Positions 7,080 through 11,339 of a stretch of 11,339 nt of DNA are shown here, piece after piece. The number at the start of each line of letters is the position of its first letter. The stretch's first letter is position 1. The translations under genes and the position numbers were made by a program. Source of the stretch: an uncultured Clostridia bacterium (lineage in GTDB: Bacteria > Bacillota > Clostridia > TANB77 > CAG-508). Under the pieces are notes generated by a model, which saw only the letters and a list, made by a program, of their open reading frames with translations, ran no database searches and was not told the origin of the DNA. The stretch lies in NCBI GenBank assembly GCA_947630255.1, contig CANRGU010000038.1, positions 1 to 11,339 of the forward strand, in the 5' to 3' direction.

Positions 7080-8335
7080 ATGGATAATTTAGAAGAAATA
7101 CTTAAAGAGGCAAATGAATGCTTAAATTGTAAAAATCCGCTATGTAGAAAAGGTTGCCCTATTGTTACAAATATACCTGAATTTATAGATGCAATAAAAA
7201 ATAAAAACCTAGAAAAAGCGTATGCAATTTTACAACGAAATAATATAATGAGTGATATATGCTCAAATGTATGTCCTTATGAAGAATATTGCACACGGTC
7301 ATTGTGTAAAAGGAATAAAAGGAAAACCTGTTCAAGTTTCAAAATTAGAGAAGTATGTAAATTTATGGGCAAGAGAAAATAATGTAAAATATGTGTATGA
7401 TATCGCAAGCAATAACAATATAAAAGTTGCTATTATTGGCTCTGGACCTGCTGGTATAGAATGCGGAGTTGAACTTTCAAAAAAAGGATATAAAGTTACA
7501 ATTTTTGAAAAGGAAGAACAAATTGGCGGGTTACTTACATATGGAATTCCTGGTTTTAGACTACCAAGAAATATAACAGAGAATTTGACAAATAGAATTA
7601 AAAATTTAAATATAGAAATTATAACAAATACAGAATTTGGGAAAGATATAACTTTAAAAAAATTACAAGAAGATTATGATGCTATATTTTTAGGAATAGG
7701 CGCAGATATTGCATCTACATATAATTTAACAGATAAAAAATGTGAAAAAATTTATAAATCTAGTTACATATTAAAAGAATATAATGCAAAACGAATAGTT
7801 GAAAATTTAGGAGATGTAATTGTAATTGGTCGGTGGAAATGTTGCAACAGACTCTGCAAGAGCAGCAATTAGAATGGGTGCAAGAACTGCTATAATAGTT
7901 TATAGAAGAGATAATAGCAAAATGCCAGCGAGACAATTAGAGTTAGATGAAGCAATTTCAGATGGCGTTAAAATTATTTATAACACTAAAGTTGAAAGTG
8001 CAGATATAGAAGAAGGAAATATAAAAAGAGTTAAATGCATAAAAACAGATACATCTACCGAAAATGTAATAGATTTACCTAATACCGAATTTTATATAAA
8101 TGCAGATTCTATAATATTTGCAATAGGGTTAAAGCCAGACAAAGATTTAATTAAAAATGAAGGAATAGAATTGGATGAAAAAGGTCTAATAAAAACTGAT
8201 GAAAATAACATGACAAATATAAAAGGAGTATTTGCTGGTGGAGATGTATGCCAAAACAAAGCAACAGTATGCAAAGCAATAGAATCTGGAAAAAATGCAG
8301 CTGAAGGAATTGATAAATACTTAAAAACATTATAA
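7080..8335 (+). CDS. GltD-like [4Fe-4S]/FAD NAD(P)H oxidoreductase, needing two +1 frameshifts
   Basis: Related to the glutamate synthase small subunit and to NfnB/SudA-type transhydrogenase subunits; it passes electrons between NAD(P)H, FAD and iron-sulfur clusters. The ORF is broken twice, and restoring it at CGG 7296-7298 and CGG 7831-7833 gives 417 aa. In that product cysteines 14, 17, 22 and 26, then 61, 65, 71 and 75, form two clusters. The second has the C-x3-C-x5-C-x3-C spacing seen in GltD. The FAD loop GSGPAG is at 120-125, the second dinucleotide loop GGGNVATD at 250-257, and a GVFAGGDV block closes the FAD domain. No large subunit is nearby, so the partner and substrate are unknown. 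The stop of the nadD-like gene (7077-7079) directly abuts this ATG, suggesting translational coupling; GGAG is at 7071-7074. It could be a decaying pseudogene, but outside the two breaks the sequence is intact and well conserved. Confidence 0.82.
7296..7299 (+). other. candidate +1 frameshift site 1, CGGT in the gltD-like gene
   Basis: The zero frame reads TGC ACA CGG TCA TTG and stops at 7380-7382. Skipping the C gives TGC ACA GGT CAT TGT, Cys-Thr-Gly-His-Cys. This places Gly73 and Cys75 where GltD has its C-x-G-x-C segment (E. coli CEGSC) and keeps the cluster spacing. Shifting after TCA instead would give Cys-Thr-Arg-Ser-Cys, so the slip is confined to about six bases but not fixed to one base. 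Confidence 0.6.
7831..7834 (+). other. candidate +1 frameshift site 2, CGGT in the gltD-like gene
   Basis: The incoming frame reads ATT GGT CGG TGG AAA and meets a stop about 12 codons later. Skipping the C gives GGT GGT GGA AAT GTT, Gly-Gly-Gly-Asn-Val. This is exactly the dinucleotide-binding GGGNVA motif universal in this family. It is the best-defined of the three sites because three successive glycines are expected. Confidence 0.7.
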
Positions 8336-8342
8336 AATCATC

Positions 8343-8372
8343 TTGACAACATAAAAACATATGTTCTATAAT
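8343..8372 (+). promoter_or_regulatory. perfect-consensus promoter of dinB
   Basis: Both hexamers match the sigma-A consensus exactly: TTGACA at 8343-8348 and TATAAT at 8367-8372, with an 18-bp spacer. Transcription should start near 8379, only about 9 bases before the ATG at 8388. The ribosome binding site (GGTGAT, 8379-8384) would then lie at the very 5' end of the mRNA. A strong promoter like this suits a gene held off by a repressor. Confidence 0.85.
8353..8368. promoter_or_regulatory. near-consensus LexA (SOS) box in the dinB promoter
   Basis: AAACATATGTTC at 8355-8366 contains a perfect 10-bp palindrome (AACATATGTT, 8356-8365). The Gram-positive LexA/DinR box is CGAAC-N4-GTTCG. The right half GTTC is exact, and the left half has A in place of the G of GAAC. 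The site fills the spacer between the -35 and -10 boxes, where bound LexA would block RNA polymerase. The downstream gene is a classical SOS polymerase, which supports the call. Confidence 0.65.
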
Positions 8373-8387
8373 AAATATGGTGATAAT

Positions 8388-9590
8388 ATGGAAAGACAAA
8401 TTATGCATATAGATGTTAATAATGCATTTTTATCTTGGTATGCAATATGGAGACTTAAAAATGGCGAGAAAGATGATATAAGAGAAATACCTGCAGTTAT
8501 TGGTGGAGATGAATCAAAAAGGTCAGGTATTGTACTTGCAAAAAGTAATCTTGCCAAACAATTTGGAATAGTTACAGGCGAAACTATTTACCAAGCTAAA
8601 AAGAAATGTCCGAACATAAAAATATTTCAAGGTGATTATAAAGTATATAGAGAATATTCAGATAAATTATACAATTTACTTTTAGAATATACAGATAAAA
8701 TAGAAAGATTTTCTATCGATGAATGTTTTTTAGATATGACAGAATATCTAATGAAATCAACACTCATGGATAAGGCAAAAGAAATTAGAAAAAGAGTAAA
8801 CGAGGAATTAGGTTTTACTGTAAATATTGGTTTAAGTTCAAATAAATTACTGGCAAAAATGGCATCAGATTTTGAAAAGCCAAATAAAATACATACATTA
8901 TTTTTAGATGAAGTTAAACAAAAAATGTGGCCATTACCTATAAATGAATTATTTATGCTTGGAAGAAAAACTGTTCCTAAATTATACAATATGAAAATTA
9001 GAACAATAGGAGATTTAGCAAAAACAGATGAAAAGCAATTAATTAGTAAATTTGGAAAACATGGTAAGATGATGTGGGAATATGCAAATGGCATAGATAA
9101 TTCAGAAGTAGTGTATAAATACGAAGAACCAAAAAGTGTAGGGAATTCTACAACACTTCCAAAGGATATTCAAAATATAGAATCTTTAAATGAAGTATTA
9201 CTAGTATTAGCAGAACATGTAGCATTTAGGTTAAGAAAACATAATATGCTTGCAGGAGTTGTTAATGTGGGATTAAGAACTAATGAATTTAAAGATTATT
9301 CACATCAAAGCAAATTAGATTCAGAAACCGCTAATACTAAAGATATTTACGAAAAGGCAAAACAACTTTTAGAGTCAATGTATAAGGGAGAACCAATTAG
9401 ATTAGTATCATTAAAAGTAGACAAATTAATAAATAAAAGTGAAAAACAAATATCTTTATTTGATTCAGAAGATAAGAAAAAACAAGAAGAATTGGACAAA
9501 GTGATAGATAATTTAAAAGAAAAATATGGCTATTCAGCTATTACTAGAGCAGGAAAATTACAAATTGAAAAAAAGATAAAATTTAAATAG
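8388..9590 (+). CDS. dinB: Y-family DNA polymerase IV
   Basis: An error-prone translesion polymerase acting at stalled replication forks. From ATG 8388 the product is 400 aa. Metal-binding acidic residues are Asp9 (HIDVNNAF block, 7-14) and Asp111-Glu112 (SIDECFLDMT, 109-118). Phe14 sits at the steric-gate position that excludes ribonucleotides. The polymerase core is followed by a little-finger domain, and QISLF at 354-358 matches the beta-clamp-binding pentapeptide QL[SD]LF. An upstream in-frame ATG at 8361 would add nine residues, but it lies between the -35 and -10 boxes of the promoter and so is not transcribed. The NNAF replacement of the usual DxFF is a variant I associate with clostridial members. 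Likely LexA-repressed. Confidence 0.93.
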   Translation: MERQIMHIDVNNAFLSWYAIWRLKNGEKDDIREIPAVIGGDESKRSGIVLAKSNLAKQFGIVTGETIYQAKKKCPNIKIFQGDYKVYREYSDKLYNLLLEYTDKIERFSIDECFLDMTEYLMKSTLMDKAKEIRKRVNEELGFTVNIGLSSNKLLAKMASDFEKPNKIHTLFLDEVKQKMWPLPINELFMLGRKTVPKLYNMKIRTIGDLAKTDEKQLISKFGKHGKMMWEYANGIDNSEVVYKYEEPKSVGNSTTLPKDIQNIESLNEVLLVLAEHVAFRLRKHNMLAGVVNVGLRTNEFKDYSHQSKLDSETANTKDIYEKAKQLLESMYKGEPIRLVSLKVDKLINKSEKQISLFDSEDKKKQEELDKVIDNLKEKYGYSAITRAGKLQIEKKIKFK

Positions 9591-9676
9591 AAAATTATTA
9601 TAAAAGGTCTTGATTTTTTAATATTATTTTAATAAACTATATATAAAATATTGAAAAAATAAGGAGTGTTAATTGT

Positions 9677-10681
9677 ATGGAAGAAGAAAAAAAATCATTT
9701 AAAGAAAGAAGTAAAAATATTTTAAAGAAAAAAGAAATATGGATTTCAGGTATTATTGGCTTAATACTTGGAGGAGCTTTAATTTATGTATTAGGAATTT
9801 TTGGAATTCCAGGACTTGGACATGAAACTGTTATGTCTTTTAAAGGGGGAAGAATAACTAAAAGTGATGTGTATAATGATTTAGCAAATAAATATCCAAT
9901 TAGTTATGCTTTAGAATTAGTAGATAAAGAAATATTAGATGATGTATATAAATTAAATGATGAGCAAAAGAAGGAAGTAGAAGATCAAGCTAATTCAATT
10001 TTAAGCATGTATAGTGCATATGGATATGAGGAAGAAGATTTCTTAGAGGAAAATGGATTTAGTTCTAAAGAAGAATTTATTAATTATATGGAGTTAGATT
10101 ATAAAAGAAATTTATATTGTATAGAATATTTTAAAACATTATTATCTGAAGACGAGATTAATAATTTTTATAATGATAATGTTTATGGAAAAATCAGTAC
10201 AAAGCATATGTTAGTTCAAGTAACAGATAATGTAACAGATGAGCAAGCTTTAGCTACAGCAAATGAAATACTAGCAAAATTAAAAGAGGGAAAAAGTTTT
10301 GACGAAGTTGCAGAAGAGTATAAAGATAAAATAGTATCAGAAGATGTTGAATTTGATAATTTTACAGAAAGCACATTAGCACAAGAATATGTTGAAGCAA
10401 GCAAAAAGTTAAATAAAGATGAATATACTACAGAAGCTGTAAAAACAGATTTTGGATATCATATAATATATTGCATAAATAAAGCTGATAAACCAAGTCT
10501 TGAAGAAGCAGAAAATGACATAGTAGAAAATTTAGGAGAAGTCTTAGAAGAAAATGATCAATATATAAGATATAAAGCTTTAATTAAACTAAGAGAAGAT
10601 AAAAACTTAAAATTCAAAAACAAAGATTTAGAAGAAGATTATAAAGAATATTGTAACCAAGTAAATGCAACAGAAGAATAA
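9677..10681 (+). CDS. membrane-anchored PrsA/SurA-type peptidyl-prolyl isomerase
   Basis: Probably an extracytoplasmic foldase that helps secreted proteins fold at the membrane-wall interface. The 334-residue chain begins with a short lysine-rich cytoplasmic tail and one transmembrane helix at about 22-44. There is no cysteine after it, so it is anchored as a signal-anchor protein and not as a lipoprotein like Bacillus PrsA. Residues about 50-165 form a SurA_N-like helical chaperone region. A PpiC (parvulin) rotamase domain follows at about 173-267, with STKHMLVQ (174-181) and FGYHIIY (259-265) as its edges. The tail is acidic and helical. GGAG at 9663-9666 lies 10 bases before the ATG. Its promoter is not clear in the AT-rich gap after dinB; TTGATT at 9610-9615 has no well-spaced -10 partner. 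Confidence 0.87.
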   Translation: MEEEKKSFKERSKNILKKKEIWISGIIGLILGGALIYVLGIFGIPGLGHETVMSFKGGRITKSDVYNDLANKYPISYALELVDKEILDDVYKLNDEQKKEVEDQANSILSMYSAYGYEEEDFLEENGFSSKEEFINYMELDYKRNLYCIEYFKTLLSEDEINNFYNDNVYGKISTKHMLVQVTDNVTDEQALATANEILAKLKEGKSFDEVAEEYKDKIVSEDVEFDNFTESTLAQEYVEASKKLNKDEYTTEAVKTDFGYHIIYCINKADKPSLEEAENDIVENLGEVLEENDQYIRYKALIKLREDKNLKFKNKDLEEDYKEYCNQVNATEE

Positions 10682-10753
10682 CGATGAATGGAAATGTTAA
10701 AAAAGACAAGCAATCACCTGTGAAAAAATAACATTACAAATAAATTTAACAAT

Positions 10754-10785
10754 AAAAAACTAGCCAGCACAAAGATGTGCTGGCT
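10754..10785 (-). terminator. intrinsic terminator between convergent genes, strongest on the minus strand
   Basis: A perfect 9-bp GC-rich stem pairs AGCCAGCAC (10762-10770) with GTGCTGGCT (10777-10785) around a 6-base loop. Read on the minus strand it is followed by AGTTTTTTA, a good T-tract. On the plus strand only TTTG follows. It therefore ends the minus-strand gene and may also stop read-through from the foldase gene. The stop codons of the two genes face it from either side. Confidence 0.8.
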
Positions 10786-10808
10786 TTGAAAATGTTAGAA
10801 CTTAGATT

Positions 10809-11162
10809 TTAAACTTCATATATGGCAAGAGGATCAAATACAAAGTCAAGTAAGAAAATGAAATAAGCTATTTGGATTTTTTTACTTAAAAAATTATTTT
10901 TCTTACGTTCAAGATGAAAACTGTAAGAGTGATTTTTACTTAGTGAATCTTCATCTTGTTGAGTAGGAGTAACATCAAAAAAACAACGATTGTGAGGGTT
11001 ATAACGAAAAAGTAAATGCTCACCATTAGAAATTCGTTCTAATTTAATGACGACATCTTCGAGACGCCTTGCTTTTTCGAGGACTTCAAGTGAATCTTTT
11101 CTTTCATACTCAAAGTAATTCTTGCTTTTTAAAGCTTGATAAATCCGTTCCTTATCAGACAT
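10809..11162 (-). CDS. hypothetical protein with atypical codon use, probably acquired
   Basis: I do not recognise this 117-residue protein. The N-terminal two thirds are charged, with a likely helix at about 23-47. The C-terminal part from about 88 is hydrophobic and aromatic (around AYFIFLLDFVF) and could pack in a core or touch the membrane. Start chosen from GAAAGGA at 11173-11179 on the minus strand, ten bases upstream. Codon use differs from the rest of the window: of its eight arginine codons four are CGT, one CGA, one CGG, one AGG and only one AGA, while the plus-strand genes rely mainly on AGA. It also uses CTC and GTC. This suggests recent transfer. Codon 6 is CGG, the codon that coincides with frameshifts elsewhere here; a +1 shift there would reach a stop after five codons. 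Confidence 0.65.
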   Translation of the reverse strand: MSDKERIYQALKSKNYFEYERKDSLEVLEKARRLEDVVIKLERISNGEHLLFRYNPHNRCFFDVTPTQQDEDSLSKNHSYSFHLERKKNNFLSKKIQIAYFIFLLDFVFDPLAIYEV

Positions 11163-11228
11163 TTTCGTTTTTTCCTTTCAAGTTTGAATAAAAATTATTG
11201 TATGCAATTGCCTTTAGCAATCATTTAT

Positions 11229-11257
11229 ATCATACTACAATTTACATAAAAATGCAA
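11229..11257 (-). promoter_or_regulatory. candidate promoter of the minus-strand gene
   Basis: On the minus strand, TTGCAT (11257-11252, 3 of 6) and TATGAT (11234-11229, 5 of 6) are spaced by 17 bp, about 65 bases ahead of the start codon. A small inverted repeat, ATTGC/GCAAT (11208-11222 region), lies between promoter and gene and could be an operator. Both calls are weak in this AT-rich stretch. Confidence 0.35.
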
Positions 11258-11339
11258 ATTCACAATTAAAAGTCATTTGAAAAATGTATATAAACACACA
11301 AAAAATACTAAAAAAAATGTGAGATAATACATAAAAGTG

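Noticed and set aside
2919..7834. Simple sequencing or assembly indels as the full explanation of the three frameshifts
   Set aside because: It cannot be excluded without reads, but none of the sites is a homopolymer, and all three coincide with the same codon that is absent from the other plus-strand frames. I therefore prefer a recoding hypothesis while keeping error as the main rival.
8361..8387. Upstream ATG (8361) as the dinB start
   Set aside because: It lies between the -35 and -10 boxes of a perfect promoter, has no ribosome binding site, and the nine extra residues do not extend the family N-terminus, which begins just before HIDVNNAF.
9592..9635. AT-rich inverted repeat after dinB as a terminator
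   Set aside because: The arms pair only with several mismatches and contain no GC; no convincing stem plus T-tract could be drawn.
10684..10731. 15-codon ORF directly after the foldase gene
   Set aside because: No ribosome binding site, no recognisable motif, and chance expectation is high in such AT-rich sequence.

Overview
The window is AT-rich (roughly 30% GC by eye). It has strong AGGAGG-type ribosome binding sites, tightly packed co-directional genes, AGA as the dominant arginine codon, and proteins that look like those of Clostridia or a related low-GC Firmicute. No rRNA, tRNA, CRISPR array, insertion sequence or phage gene is visible. Ten genes lie on the plus strand. One gene at the right edge lies on the minus strand and has different codon use.

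Layout. Positions 1-121 hold an AT-only terminator-like hairpin merged with a promoter. Then follow pfkA (6-phosphofructokinase), argS (arginyl-tRNA synthetase) and upp (uracil phosphoribosyltransferase), 10 to 19 bases apart and probably one transcript. A separately promoted small three-helix membrane protein of unknown function follows and ends in a hairpin terminator. A second run starts at metG (methionyl-tRNA synthetase) and continues with a thymidylate kinase-like gene, a nadD-like nucleotidyltransferase and a gltD-like iron-sulfur flavoprotein, the last two abutting as TAA|ATG. dinB (Y-family DNA polymerase IV) has its own perfect-consensus promoter with a near-consensus LexA box in the spacer. 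A membrane-anchored PrsA/PpiC-type foldase follows. A hairpin with a T-tract on the minus strand separates it from the convergent minus-strand gene. Most of these genes are housekeeping: glycolysis, aminoacylation, pyrimidine salvage, dTMP phosphorylation, NAD synthesis, redox chemistry, lesion bypass and secreted-protein folding.

The striking feature is in the translation of argS and gltD. Both genes are intact only if the ribosome moves +1, once in argS and twice in gltD. At all three places the zero-frame codon is CGG (2919, 7296, 7831), and skipping its C gives a glycine codon (GGA, GGT, GGT). At the two gltD sites this glycine falls in a conserved motif. Reading the ten plus-strand genes in frame, I find no other CGG codon, although CGT, CGA and CGC all occur. 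This is what one would expect if CGG has no efficient tRNA here and causes +1 frameshifting, in the manner of a hungry-codon or Ty3-type shift. Clustered sequencing errors or gene decay are the competing explanations. The only other in-frame CGG is codon 6 of the minus-strand gene, which looks acquired.
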